A stretch of 21,515 bases of DNA, from positions 1-21,515 of the forward strand of contig JBCBIX010000043.1 of NCBI GenBank assembly GCA_038523965.1, read 5' to 3'. The stretch is from JAJRXG01 sp038523965 (GTDB taxonomy: Bacteria > Bacteroidota > Bacteroidia > Chitinophagales > Saprospiraceae). The notes beneath the pieces were generated by a model. It searched no databases. It was not told the DNA's origin and saw only the letters and a list, made by a program, of their open reading frames with translations. Numbering within the stretch: position 1 is the stretch's first letter; every line of letters begins with the position of its first letter. Shown one piece after another: positions 14,448 to 21,515 of the stretch. A program made the position numbers and the translations under genes.

Positions 14448-16346
14448 ATGACTCACCAAATCAAGTCACTCGAAGACTATAAAACCCAATACCAGGCCAG
14501 TGTGACAGATCCCGAAGGATTTTGGAATGAACAGGCTGAAACCTTCTCTTGGCATAAAAAGTGGGACGAGGTCCTTCGATGGAATTTTCGTGAACCTAAA
14601 GTGGAGTGGTTCGTCGGTGGGCAACTGAACATTACTGAGAATTGTCTGGATCGCCATGCAGCATCAAATCCCGATCGAGTGGCCATCATTTGGGAACCAA
14701 ATAATCCAAATGACAAAACGAAGACATATACCTACTCACAATTACTGAGCGAGGTTTGTATCTGCGCCAATGCGCTCCGAGCCCAAGGCATCACCAAAGG
14801 AGATCGAGTGGTCTTTTACATGCCGATGGTACCTGAATTGGCCATCGCTGTGTTGGCATGTGCGCGAATCGGTGCAGTCCACTCTGTAGTATTCGCAGGC
14901 TTCTCAGCACAAGCATTGGCAGATCGAGTAAATGATGCTTCTGCCAAGATGATCATCTGCTCAGATTACAATAGACGAGGAGCGAAACTGATCCCTGTTA
15001 AAGCGGTAGTAGACGATGCCATGCAGATCGGGTGCCCGTCAGTAGAACGAGTTATCGTACACCAGAATACGGGAGGTGAGATTTCCCCCTCTTCTCTCGA
15101 TGTGATGTGGACGGATGCCATGCAAGGTCAGCCCTCGACTTGTTCTCCCGAAATCATGGATAGTGAAGACCTCCTGTTCATCCTCTACACTTCCGGCTCT
15201 ACAGGTAAACCCAAAGGGGTCGTACATACCTGTGGAGGATACATGGTGTATACCTGTTATACGTTCAAGAATGTCTTTCAGTACCAACCCGGAGATGTAT
15301 ACTGGTGTACCGCGGACATAGGTTGGATCACCGGTCACTCCTATATCGTCTATGGACCACTATTAGCGGGTGCCACTACGGTGATGTTCGAAGGAGTGCC
15401 CACGTATCCCGATGCTGGACGATTCTGGGAGGTCTGTGAAAAACTTAAAGTGAACCAATTTTACACCGCCCCCACCGCAATCCGAGCGCTTATGGCTAAA
15501 GGAGATAGCTTCCCTGCCAAATACGATCTCAGTTCACTTCGTGTATTGGGCTCTGTAGGAGAACCAATTAATGAGGAAGCATGGCATTGGTATGACAAGC
15601 ACATTGGCAAACACAAGGCACCGATAGTGGATACCTGGTGGCAGACAGAGACAGGAGGCATTATGATCTCGCCAATTCCAGGAGTCACAGACACTAAACC
15701 TACCTATGCTTCCTATCCCATGGCAGGTATCCAGCCAGTCCTGGTCAACTCCGTTGGACAAATTCTTGAGGGTAATGACGTCGAAGGCCTGCTCTGCATC
15801 AAGTTCCCATGGCCGTCGATGATTAGGACCACCTATGGGGACCATGAAAGATGTCGGCAGGTATATTTCTCGGCATTCGAGGATATGTACTTCACAGGTG
15901 ATGGGGCACGCCGAGATAGCGAAGGACGCATCCGTGTCATCGGTCGAGTTGACGATGTGATTAATGTCTCAGGACACCGCATGGGAACTGCGGAAGTCGA
16001 GAATGCCATCAATGAACATCCCCAGGTGATCGAATCTGCAGTCGTCGGGTATCCACATGATATCAAAGGACAGGGAATTTATGCCTACGTCATCACCTCA
16101 CCTGAAGGGCCCGATGAGGAGGCCTTCACCAAGGAGATCAGGGATGTGGTCACTAAGGAGATCGGTCCCATCGCTAAGCCAGATCAAATCCAGTTCGTAA
16201 CTGGTCTCCCAAAGACAAGGTCGGGTAAGATCATGCGGCGCATCCTAAGAAAGATCGCCTCTAAGTCTACAGATAACCTCGGTGATACAAGCACGTTGCT
16301 CAATCCAGAGATCGTAAAAGAACTCATCGCCGGGGCAAATAACTAA
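14448..16346 (+). CDS. acs: Acetyl-CoA synthetase (AMP-forming)
   Basis: The 632-residue cytosolic enzyme makes acetyl-CoA from acetate, ATP and CoA through acetyl-AMP. It shows the N-terminal ACS domain (FWNEQAETFSWHKKWDEVL), HSVVFAGFSAQALADR, the phosphate-binding YTSGSTGKPKG (247-257), the acetate-pocket region VYGPLLAGATTVMFEGVP, DTWWQTETGG (near 395), YFTGDGARRD and GRVDDVINVSGHRMGTAEVE. The terminal PKTRSGKIMRRILRKIA carries Lys594, the adenylation lysine, which in this family is switched off by reversible acetylation. It lies downstream of the symporter pair, forming an uptake-and-activation module. Its stop is 11 bp from the convergent msrA stop. The HDAC-like protein elsewhere in the window could in principle deacetylate Lys594, but nothing here shows that. 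Confidence 0.97.
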   Translation: MTHQIKSLEDYKTQYQASVTDPEGFWNEQAETFSWHKKWDEVLRWNFREPKVEWFVGGQLNITENCLDRHAASNPDRVAIIWEPNNPNDKTKTYTYSQLLSEVCICANALRAQGITKGDRVVFYMPMVPELAIAVLACARIGAVHSVVFAGFSAQALADRVNDASAKMIICSDYNRRGAKLIPVKAVVDDAMQIGCPSVERVIVHQNTGGEISPSSLDVMWTDAMQGQPSTCSPEIMDSEDLLFILYTSGSTGKPKGVVHTCGGYMVYTCYTFKNVFQYQPGDVYWCTADIGWITGHSYIVYGPLLAGATTVMFEGVPTYPDAGRFWEVCEKLKVNQFYTAPTAIRALMAKGDSFPAKYDLSSLRVLGSVGEPINEEAWHWYDKHIGKHKAPIVDTWWQTETGGIMISPIPGVTDTKPTYASYPMAGIQPVLVNSVGQILEGNDVEGLLCIKFPWPSMIRTTYGDHERCRQVYFSAFEDMYFTGDGARRDSEGRIRVIGRVDDVINVSGHRMGTAEVENAINEHPQVIESAVVGYPHDIKGQGIYAYVITSPEGPDEEAFTKEIRDVVTKEIGPIAKPDQIQFVTGLPKTRSGKIMRRILRKIASKSTDNLGDTSTLLNPEIVKELIAGANN

Positions 16347-16357
16347 AGGACATTGGT

Positions 16358-16918
16358 TTAAACTCGGTACTCTTCCTTGAGTCGCTCCGCATATTTGGCT
16401 CGAACCTTAGCCACCTTCGGATCTATGATTACGCGACAGTAACCATAGTTGGGATTGAGTCGATAGAAGTCCTGATGATATGCTTCTGCCGGATAGAACA
16501 CGTCGAGTGCCTCGATTTCTGTGACTATTGGGTCTTGGTACATTGTCGTAGCGACTTGTTCGGCCGAGAGTTCTGCAGCGTTCTTTTGAGCTAAGTCGTG
16601 ATAGTAGATCACAGATCGATATTGCGGACCGCGATCATTTCCTTGACGGTCTTTGGTCGTAGGATCATGACTCGCCCAAAAGATCTCTAAGAGCTCCTCA
16701 TAAGAGATCACTTCTGCATCAAAATGTACCTGAGTAACCTCGGCATGGCCGGTTGTTTTGACACAAACTTCTTCATACGTTGGATTCACAACATGCCCTC
16801 CAGCATATCCTGATATTACTTGGTGCACACCCTCTAATCGCTCGAATACGGCCTCTGTGCACCAAAAACATCCACCCCCAAGGGTCGCTATCTGTAAGTT
16901 TTCATTCTCCATAGACAT
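16358..16918 (-). CDS. msrA: Peptide-methionine (S)-S-oxide reductase
   Basis: The 186-residue enzyme reduces methionine-S-sulfoxide in oxidised proteins. The catalytic motif GGGCFWCTEAVFERLEGV has Cys17, followed by GYAGG, NPTYEEVC...TGHAEVTQV, and FWASHDPTTKDRQGNDRGPQYRS. Near the C-terminus NYGYCRVIIDPK (Cys161) provides a likely resolving cysteine. I chose the ATG at 16918 (MSMENENLQIATLG); the open frame continues upstream to 17020 but overlaps pruA, and the ATG at 16912 is equally possible. There is no signal peptide, so it is cytosolic. It starts 29 bp after pruA ends and is probably cotranscribed with it. Confidence 0.95.
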   Translation of the reverse strand: MSMENENLQIATLGGGCFWCTEAVFERLEGVHQVISGYAGGHVVNPTYEEVCVKTTGHAEVTQVHFDAEVISYEELLEIFWASHDPTTKDRQGNDRGPQYRSVIYYHDLAQKNAAELSAEQVATTMYQDPIVTEIEALDVFYPAEAYHQDFYRLNPNYGYCRVIIDPKVAKVRAKYAERLKEEYRV

Positions 16919-16947
16919 GAAAACAGCTGGTTCGAAGCAAGGTTCTC

Positions 16948-18573
16948 TTAGCCCAAGAATGGATAGCGGTAGTCGGTAGGAGGTATAAAGTTCTCCTTGA
17001 TGGTACGAGGAGATACCCATCGATAGAGATTGAGTATGGAACCGGCCTTATCATTCGTACCTGAGCGTCGAGCCCCGCCGAATGGCTGTTGTCCAACCAC
17101 TGCACCTGTGGGCTTGTCATTGATGTAAAAGTTACCAGCAGCATTGCGTAGGACATATCTGGCTTCATCGATGGCGGCCCGGCTCTTCGCAAAAATGGAT
17201 CCAGTTAGGGCATACCGAGACGTTTCGTCCAGGGTATGAAGTGTCTCTGTATACTGGTCATCGGGATAGACATAGATCGTTAGTACAGGGCCAAAAATCT
17301 CTTCGCACATCGTCGTATAATCAGCCTGATGTGCTCTTAGGATCGTAGGGGCGATGAAGTAACCCTTAGACTTGTCGTAAGTACCACCTATTAGGACATC
17401 CACATCTGCATCTGATTTCGCCTGCTCGATATAACCAACAATCTTGTCAAACGCCCGCTCGTCGATGACTGCGTTAATGAAATTACCGAAGTCCTCAGGT
17501 GTCCCGACCTGTAACTCTTTGGTCATGGCCAGCAGCTTTTCTTGGACTTCTGGCCAAATGCTCTCGGGAATATACGCACGTGAGGCAGCACTACATTTCT
17601 GCCCTTGGAATTCGAATGCTCCGCGCAGCAGACCGACTACTACTTGATCTACTACTGCGGATGGATGTACCATGACAAAATCCTTTCCTCCCGTCTCGCC
17701 GACTATACGTGGGTAGGTCTTATACGTTTCGATATTCTCGCCGATTGTCTTCCACAGCTGGTTAAACACCCCAGTACTTCCAGTGAAATGAAGAGCTGCA
17801 AAGTCTCGATGAGCAAAGATGATATCTCCCGCTACTGGGCCATCTGTGTAGATCAGGTTGATCACCCCGTCTGGAAGGCCAGCCTCCATCAAAATCTGCA
17901 TCACTGCATAGGCTGAGTAGATCTGACTGTCTGCTGGTTTCCACACGACAGTATTACCCATCATCGCCGGTGCCCCTGGCAGATTACCTGCTATGGCGGT
18001 AAAATTGAACGGAGTAATCGCAAAGACGAATCCCTCCAGTGGGCGAAACTCCATCTGGTTCCATATGGTCTTGGAGCTTTCGGGTTGTTCGGCATAGATC
18101 TCCTCCATATAGGCCGCGTTAAATCGAAAGAAGTCCGCCAACTCCGCTACAGCATCGATCTCTGACTGATAGATATTCTTGGACTGCGCAAGCATTGTAG
18201 CAGCATTCATGAAGTCCCTCCGAGGACCCGAGATAAGATCCGCTGCACGTAGAAATATAGCCGCACGATCATTCCACGGCATGGCCGCCCAGCTCTCTTT
18301 AGCTGCCAAGGCAGCATCTATCGCTTGTTGGACATGAGTCGCATTTCCCTGGTGGTAGTGACCTACTGTGTGAGCATGATCGTAGGGTGGTGCTAACCGA
18401 TGTGTGGTGCCGGTCCGTACCTCCTGACCACCGATGATCATTGGGATATCCATCTCGATACTTCGGCGTCGTTGGACCTCAGCAAGGAGTGTCTCTCGCT
18501 CCTCACTGCCGGGAGAGTAGTCAAGCACAGGCTCATTCGAAGGTGTCGGGATGGTGTAAAATGCGTTTGCCAT
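16948..18573 (-). CDS. pruA: L-glutamate gamma-semialdehyde (1-pyrroline-5-carboxylate) dehydrogenase
   Basis: The 541-residue aldehyde dehydrogenase oxidises glutamate semialdehyde to glutamate with NAD, the second step of proline breakdown. It shows ITPFNFTAIAGNLPGAPA (186-203), WKPADSQIYSAY, FTGSTGVFNQLW, GETGGKDFV with the general base Glu293, EFQGQKCSAASR with the nucleophile Cys327, EEIFGPVLTIYVY, and NFYINDKPTGAVVGQQPFGGARRSGTNDKAG. Length and motifs match the stand-alone PruA of Bacteroidota, not the bifunctional PutA; no proline dehydrogenase gene lies in the window. The ATG at 18573 is preceded by AAAAACTACC, similar to the AAAAACTACTACT before coaD. Order on the minus strand is coaD, pruA, msrA. 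Confidence 0.97.
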   Translation of the reverse strand: MANAFYTIPTPSNEPVLDYSPGSEERETLLAEVQRRRSIEMDIPMIIGGQEVRTGTTHRLAPPYDHAHTVGHYHQGNATHVQQAIDAALAAKESWAAMPWNDRAAIFLRAADLISGPRRDFMNAATMLAQSKNIYQSEIDAVAELADFFRFNAAYMEEIYAEQPESSKTIWNQMEFRPLEGFVFAITPFNFTAIAGNLPGAPAMMGNTVVWKPADSQIYSAYAVMQILMEAGLPDGVINLIYTDGPVAGDIIFAHRDFAALHFTGSTGVFNQLWKTIGENIETYKTYPRIVGETGGKDFVMVHPSAVVDQVVVGLLRGAFEFQGQKCSAASRAYIPESIWPEVQEKLLAMTKELQVGTPEDFGNFINAVIDERAFDKIVGYIEQAKSDADVDVLIGGTYDKSKGYFIAPTILRAHQADYTTMCEEIFGPVLTIYVYPDDQYTETLHTLDETSRYALTGSIFAKSRAAIDEARYVLRNAAGNFYINDKPTGAVVGQQPFGGARRSGTNDKAGSILNLYRWVSPRTIKENFIPPTDYRYPFLG

Positions 18574-18609
18574 GGTAGTTTTTCTGTGGTTGAAATGTAA
18601 ATATCAGAT

Positions 18610-18625
18610 TCGTTGAAAACAACGA
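18610..18625. repeat. Small perfect hairpin between coaD and pruA
   Basis: TCGTTG (18610-18615) and CAACGA (18620-18625) form a perfect 6-bp stem around AAAA on the plus strand, or TTTT on the transcribed minus strand. It sits between the coaD stop (18658) and the pruA start (18573). It could be a leader or processing element of pruA; there is no following T tract. Confidence 0.3.
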
Positions 18626-18657
18626 GGTTGCCCTATTCAGGTTTTCGGATGTCAGGC

Positions 18658-19155
18658 CTACAGCTGTGGAAGCGGATAGTTTTTCAGATCGATCTGTGGA
18701 GGTATGAAAGCCTCCGTATTTCCTTTTCCCTTGATGATCTCTCGGACTATCGTAGAGGAAATGTGCGAAAACTTAGGCCTGCTGATGAGAAATACGGTGT
18801 CTATGTTTTCTCCCACGATATTGTTCAGCTGCGAAATGGTCTTTTCGTAATCGAAGTCAGATCCATTACGTAACCCTCTGATAAGAAAGTTGGCATCCAT
18901 CTTCTCACAATAGTGAACCGTCAGCCCTTCGAAATGATCCACTCTAACCTTGGGCTCATCTGCAAACACATCTTCAAGCCAAGCCAACCGCTGATCCAGA
19001 GGGAATAGTGTGCTTTTTACTGAATTCGTACCGATGGCCATAATGATCTCATCGAATAGTGGTAGAGCGCGCTGGACCAAGTCAACATGGCCTATAGTGA
19101 TCGGATCAAAGGACCCAGGAAAGACCGCAACTTTGCGACTTCGATTGACCTCCAT
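18658..19155 (-). CDS. coaD: Phosphopantetheine adenylyltransferase
   Basis: The 165-residue cytosolic enzyme adds AMP from ATP to 4'-phosphopantetheine, the penultimate step of coenzyme A synthesis. The nucleotidyltransferase motif PGSFDPITIGH (13-23, His23), RGLRNGSDFDYE (93-104) and ISSTIVRE (132-139) are all present, and the length is typical (about 160 aa). The ATG at 19155 is preceded by an A-rich AAAAACTACTACT. It is the first gene of the coaD-pruA-msrA run and is divergent from lpdA across a roughly 300-bp region holding several inverted repeats. The chance pairing of CoA synthesis with lpdA, a CoA-dependent complex subunit, may or may not be meaningful. Confidence 0.97.
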   Translation of the reverse strand: MEVNRSRKVAVFPGSFDPITIGHVDLVQRALPLFDEIIMAIGTNSVKSTLFPLDQRLAWLEDVFADEPKVRVDHFEGLTVHYCEKMDANFLIRGLRNGSDFDYEKTISQLNNIVGENIDTVFLISRPKFSHISSTIVREIIKGKGNTEAFIPPQIDLKNYPLPQL

Positions 19156-19288
19156 AGTAGTAGTTTTTCACACCGATGAAAGGACAAGGTAACCGAAACG
19201 AAAGCGTCTTCGGGTACGGATACAAGTAGAATTCATTACCAAATCTGATACAATGATTATCAGGACGACATTTAGACGTGGAAAGCAC

Positions 19289-19328
19289 AAGCAAGCTGAA
19301 TCTTGCTTACTTCGGCCTGCTTAAGCAA
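19289..19328. repeat. Two mutually exclusive hairpins
   Basis: AAGCAAG (19289-19295) pairs perfectly with CTTGCTT (19302-19308). The same central segment, as TTGCTTA (19303-19309), pairs perfectly with TAAGCAA (19322-19328). The two stems of 7 bp share bases and cannot form together. This could be an RNA switch element, or three half-sites of a DNA-binding regulator (AAGCAA/TTGCTT). Confidence 0.4.
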
Positions 19329-19387
19329 CCTTGGTCTTGTTATAGAAGTTGTGTCATCGGGCAACCCAAAGACGGACTGTGAAATAC

Positions 19388-19395
19388 TATTTTTG
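19388..19395 (+). promoter_or_regulatory. lpdA: TAnnTTTG (-7) promoter box for lpdA
   Basis: TATTTTTG matches the Bacteroidota -7 consensus TAnnTTTG exactly and lies 69 bp before the chosen lpdA ATG. No clear TTG -33 element is found about 20 bp upstream, so the call rests on the -7 box and position only. Transcription from it would include the hairpin at 19408-19426. Confidence 0.4.
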
Positions 19396-19407
19396 CAGCC
19401 CGAAAGG

Positions 19408-19426
19408 ACGGACAAAAAGCGTCCGT
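19408..19426 (+). promoter_or_regulatory. Leader hairpin upstream of lpdA
   Basis: ACGGAC (19408-19413) and GTCCGT (19421-19426) form a perfect 6-bp GC-rich stem with a 7-nt loop (AAAAAGC). It lies between the putative promoter and the lpdA start. A further GACGGAC copy occurs at about 19371-19377 and could compete for pairing. Confidence 0.33.
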
Positions 19427-19463
19427 ACTGTTGTCATCATTAATCATCGTAAAAGACCCAAAA

Positions 19464-20861
19464 ATGAAGTTTGATCTCATCGTAGTAGGTAGTGGACCAG
19501 GAGGATATGTAGCCGCAATACGTGCGTCACAATTAGGGCTGAAAACAGCTATCGTCGAAAAAGAGAATCTCGGTGGAGTCTGTCTCAATTGGGGTTGTAT
19601 CCCGACAAAAGCCCTGCTCAAAAGCGCGCAGGTATTCGAATACATCAATCATGCTGCCGACTATGGCCTTGAGGTCAGCGGTGCGAAACATAATTTTGAT
19701 AAAGTCATCAAACGTAGCCGTGACGTTGCTGGAGGGATGAGCAAGGGTGTCAACTTTCTCATGAAAAAAAATGATATCACTGTTATCGAAGGCCACGGAA
19801 GACTGGCACGAGGGAAAAAGGTAGAGGTCGAGAAAGCCGATGGATCAAAGGAGGAAATCTCTGCCCCACACATTATCGTCGCAACTGGTGGACGTAGTAG
19901 AGCCCTTCCACATATCCCGATAGATAATGAAGTCGTGATCGGATACCGCAAGGCAATGACCCTCGATAAACAACCAAAGCGTATGGTGGTCATCGGTGCT
20001 GGTGCGATCGGCGTAGAATTCGCTTATTTCTACAATACGATGGGCACAGAGGTAACCGTCGTAGAGTTTATGGAGCAAGGTCTACTCCCGAGGGAAGACA
20101 AGGACATCTCCAAGGAACTGGGCAAAATTTTCAAGAAAAAAGGTGTCCAGATCATGGCCAACGCGTCGGTCGAAAGTGTCGAACGAGATAGAGATGTCGT
20201 GATAGTCTCAGTTAAGAATCGCAAGGACAATAGCATCAAAAAGATCGAATGTGATATCGTCCTCTCCGCTACCGGGGTGGCACCTAATGTCGAAGACGTT
20301 GGTTTAGATGTGCTCGGGATCAAGACAGAAAAGGGTCTGATCCAAGTCGATGACTATTACCAAACTAATGTACAGGGTATCTACGCCATAGGTGATGTCA
20401 CAAAGGGTGCAGCTCTCGCACATGTTGCTTCAGCGGAAGGCATCATCTGCGTGGAGCAAATCGCTGGTCATCATCCCAAGCCACTTGACTATGGTAACAT
20501 CCCATCCTGTACTTACTGCGTCCCTGAGGTAGCTTCAGTTGGCATGACTGAGGAACAAGCAAAGGATGCCGGTTACGAGATTCGACTGGGTAAGTTTCCT
20601 TTTAGTGCTTCTGGAAAGGCAAAGGCAGGTGGCAATCCCGAGGGATTTGTCAAGGTCATCTATGACGCCAAATATGGTGAGCTTCTCGGTGCACATCTCA
20701 TCGGTAGTAATGTCACAGAGATGATAGCTGAGATCGTGGCTGCGAGAAATCTCGAGACGACCGGGATGGAAATTGTCAAAAGTGTCCACCCACACCCTAC
20801 CATGAGTGAGGCTGTAATGGAGGCATCTGCCGCAGCATACGACGAAGTGATACACCTGTAG
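19464..20861 (+). CDS. lpdA: Dihydrolipoyl dehydrogenase (E3)
   Basis: The 465-residue FAD enzyme reoxidises dihydrolipoamide with NAD in pyruvate, 2-oxoglutarate or branched-chain dehydrogenase complexes. It has the FAD motif GSGPGG (9-14), the redox-active disulfide in GGVCLNWGCIPTKAL (Cys40, Cys45), the NAD-binding VVIGAGAIGVEFAYFYNTMG, ATGVAPNVEDVGLD, the second FAD motif IYAIGDV, and the catalytic HPHPTMSE (442-449) of the dimer partner. Length is typical. I chose the ATG at 19464 because MKFDLIVVGSG matches the family start; the frame also opens at a TTG 33 bp upstream. No E1 or E2 gene is in the window. A small membrane protein gene starts 2 bp after its stop. Confidence 0.97.
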   Translation: MKFDLIVVGSGPGGYVAAIRASQLGLKTAIVEKENLGGVCLNWGCIPTKALLKSAQVFEYINHAADYGLEVSGAKHNFDKVIKRSRDVAGGMSKGVNFLMKKNDITVIEGHGRLARGKKVEVEKADGSKEEISAPHIIVATGGRSRALPHIPIDNEVVIGYRKAMTLDKQPKRMVVIGAGAIGVEFAYFYNTMGTEVTVVEFMEQGLLPREDKDISKELGKIFKKKGVQIMANASVESVERDRDVVIVSVKNRKDNSIKKIECDIVLSATGVAPNVEDVGLDVLGIKTEKGLIQVDDYYQTNVQGIYAIGDVTKGAALAHVASAEGIICVEQIAGHHPKPLDYGNIPSCTYCVPEVASVGMTEEQAKDAGYEIRLGKFPFSASGKAKAGGNPEGFVKVIYDAKYGELLGAHLIGSNVTEMIAEIVAARNLETTGMEIVKSVHPHPTMSEAVMEASAAAYDEVIHL

Positions 20862-20863
20862 CC

Positions 20864-21091
20864 ATGAATAGAGTTACAGTTACCGTATTAGGATTCGTGC
20901 TGTTTGGAACTGGTTTTGTAGCCCTTCTTTTGGGTCTCATGGGCCTCAGTTTGAGTCCACTTGTATTTCTGGATCGCTTGCTTAATCCACTGGGGTCTTT
21001 TGTGGCCAAAATCATCATCATGCTCGTGGGCTTTATAATGTTCTATGTAGCACGTACAGCAGATGAGGAGGTAGAAGAAGTCATCGAATAG
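20864..21091 (+). CDS. Small two-helix membrane protein (75 aa)
   Basis: I do not recognise this family. The product has two strong hydrophobic segments (about 6-32 and 47-63), a short loop with one Asp and Arg between, and an acidic tail (DEEVEEVIE). The ATG lies 2 bp after the lpdA stop, so it is very likely cotranscribed and perhaps translationally coupled. Tight coupling and plausible topology support a real gene, but nothing ties it functionally to the dehydrogenase complex. Downstream there are two hairpins before the next gene. Confidence 0.7.
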   Translation: MNRVTVTVLGFVLFGTGFVALLLGLMGLSLSPLVFLDRLLNPLGSFVAKIIIMLVGFIMFYVARTADEEVEEVIE

Positions 21092-21095
21092 GAGC

Positions 21096-21117
21096 TAAGT
21101 CATGGCTCGCTGACTTA
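21096..21117 (+). repeat. Perfect inverted repeat after small membrane protein
   Basis: TAAGTCA (21096-21102) and TGACTTA (21111-21117) form a perfect 7-bp stem with an 8-nt loop, starting 4 bases after the stop codon. It is not followed by T residues. It may stabilise the 3' end of the lpdA transcript. Confidence 0.4.
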
Positions 21118-21142
21118 TCCGCACACCAAGCGACGAAAAGGT

Positions 21143-21161
21143 CGGTGTCGTCTTGACACCG
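21143..21161 (+). terminator. Candidate terminator hairpin
   Basis: CGGTGTC (21143-21149) and GACACCG (21155-21161) form a perfect GC-rich 7-bp stem with the 5-nt loop GTCTT. Only a short TCTT follows, so intrinsic termination would be weak. It is the second hairpin after the lpdA transcription unit and lies 75 bp before the next gene. Confidence 0.4.
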
Positions 21162-21235
21162 TCTTAAGGTAGAATGGCATAGCTGTTGTGGTTGTGACCT
21201 AACCTTAGTACATTTACATATTATAATTTTTTATC

Positions 21236-21515
21236 ATGTGTAAGTGTCTTCAAAGCAGAGGATTACTAATCATCCTCTCGATTTTGCTCGCCCAACTTGG
21301 GCTTGGTCAAGCAGATCTGCTACCAGGAGATCGAAGTCTTACGATAGATGAGGCAATGCGTCATGACCTGCACCATCAAGTTTTGCAAGAGTTGGATCCC
21401 TATCAAACCTTGCTGAAACCCTCATCCGAGAACCACTATCGAGTGGTGAGCTTGCTTCACACGCTTTATCCTGAACTTATCAGCGAGTTAGAGGATACTC
21501 CAGCAGACATCAGAA
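21236..21515 (+). CDS. Hypothetical secreted protein, 5' part only
   Basis: From the ATG at 21236 the frame is open to the window end (93 complete codons). The N-terminus MCKCLQSRGLLIILSILLAQ is a signal peptide, with likely cleavage after GLGQA near residue 26. The exported part begins DLLPGDRSLTIDEAMRHDLHHQ and is mostly charged and helical in character. No domain can be named from this fragment. It is preceded by an AT-rich tract (21212-21232) that may hold its promoter. The rest of the gene is outside the window. Confidence 0.65.
   Translation, partial: MCKCLQSRGLLIILSILLAQLGLGQADLLPGDRSLTIDEAMRHDLHHQVLQELDPYQTLLKPSSENHYRVVSLLHTLYPELISELEDTPADIR

Larger units (their letters stand above)
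19156..19463. other. Divergent intergenic region between coaD and lpdA
   Basis: This 308-bp region separates coaD (minus) from lpdA (plus). It contains the overlapping inverted repeats at 19289-19328, an exact TAnnTTTG box at 19388-19395 facing lpdA, and an ACGGAC/GTCCGT hairpin at 19408-19426. An in-frame TTG at 19431 could extend LpdA by 11 residues but is unlikely. No gene was seen. No good promoter box was found facing coaD. Confidence 0.5.

Noticed and set aside
14477..15845. Several minus-strand frames within the acs gene
   Set aside because: All are shadows of a complete acetyl-CoA synthetase reading frame with all family motifs.
16919..17020. Longer MsrA start at 17020
   Set aside because: It overlaps pruA by about 70 bp and the added residues are the antisense-free third frame of pruA. 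The ATG at 16918 directly precedes the conserved domain.
18613..18873. Plus-strand 86-aa frame over the coaD end
   Set aside because: Most of it is antisense to coaD, whose motifs are complete on the minus strand.

Overview
The window looks like part of a Bacteroidota chromosome, probably a Saprospiria/Lewinella-like marine or environmental lineage. This lineage call is inference. It rests on mostly A-rich translation starts with few Shine-Dalgarno sites, an exact TAnnTTTG promoter box before lpdA, a short (239 aa) AroE, the DUF4212/VC_2705-type symporter pair, and a secreted collagen-like protein with the N-terminal 'NPNTINPASLLELEST.KGFLWPR' region typical of surface proteins in this phylum. 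No rRNA, tRNA, CRISPR array, insertion sequence or phage gene was seen.

Layout. (1) 1-3245, minus strand: a very large secreted repeat protein, at least 1081 aa, whose C-terminus lies outside the window. It has a signal peptide, an N-terminal domain, short beta-type repeats, a core of 15 'NGDGT' beta modules alternating with collagen-like Gly-X-Y tracts, then exact 39-residue 'DDQQI' repeats. (2) 3608-6581, minus strand: a compact run transcribed in the order diacylglycerol/undecaprenol kinase, class IV-like histone deacetylase superfamily protein, polyprenol-phosphate mannosyltransferase-like GT2, membrane-anchored alpha/beta hydrolase. (3) 6624-8171, plus: an SGLT-like sodium/solute symporter. 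(4) 8419-11535, plus: gapA-pgk, followed by an unknown secreted or membrane-anchored protein. (5) 11584-12303, minus: aroE. (6) 12385-16346, plus: an acetate-type uptake and activation module (DUF4212 small subunit, large symporter subunit, acetyl-CoA synthetase). (7) 16358-19155, minus: coaD, pruA, msrA. (8) 19464-21091, plus: lpdA and a small membrane protein, then from 21236 the start of a secreted protein cut by the window end.

Most of the window is central metabolism: lower glycolysis (GapA, Pgk), acetate import and activation to acetyl-CoA (symporter pair and Acs), the E3 subunit of 2-oxoacid dehydrogenases (LpdA), coenzyme A synthesis (CoaD) and proline catabolism (PruA). Several of these meet at CoA/acetyl-CoA. 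The least ordinary parts are the mosaic collagen-like protein with its ordered A-B-C-D module pattern, the four-gene lipid-carrier/deacetylase run, and two intergenic regions (upstream of gapA, and between coaD and lpdA) with unusually dense inverted repeats that may form regulatory RNA structures.
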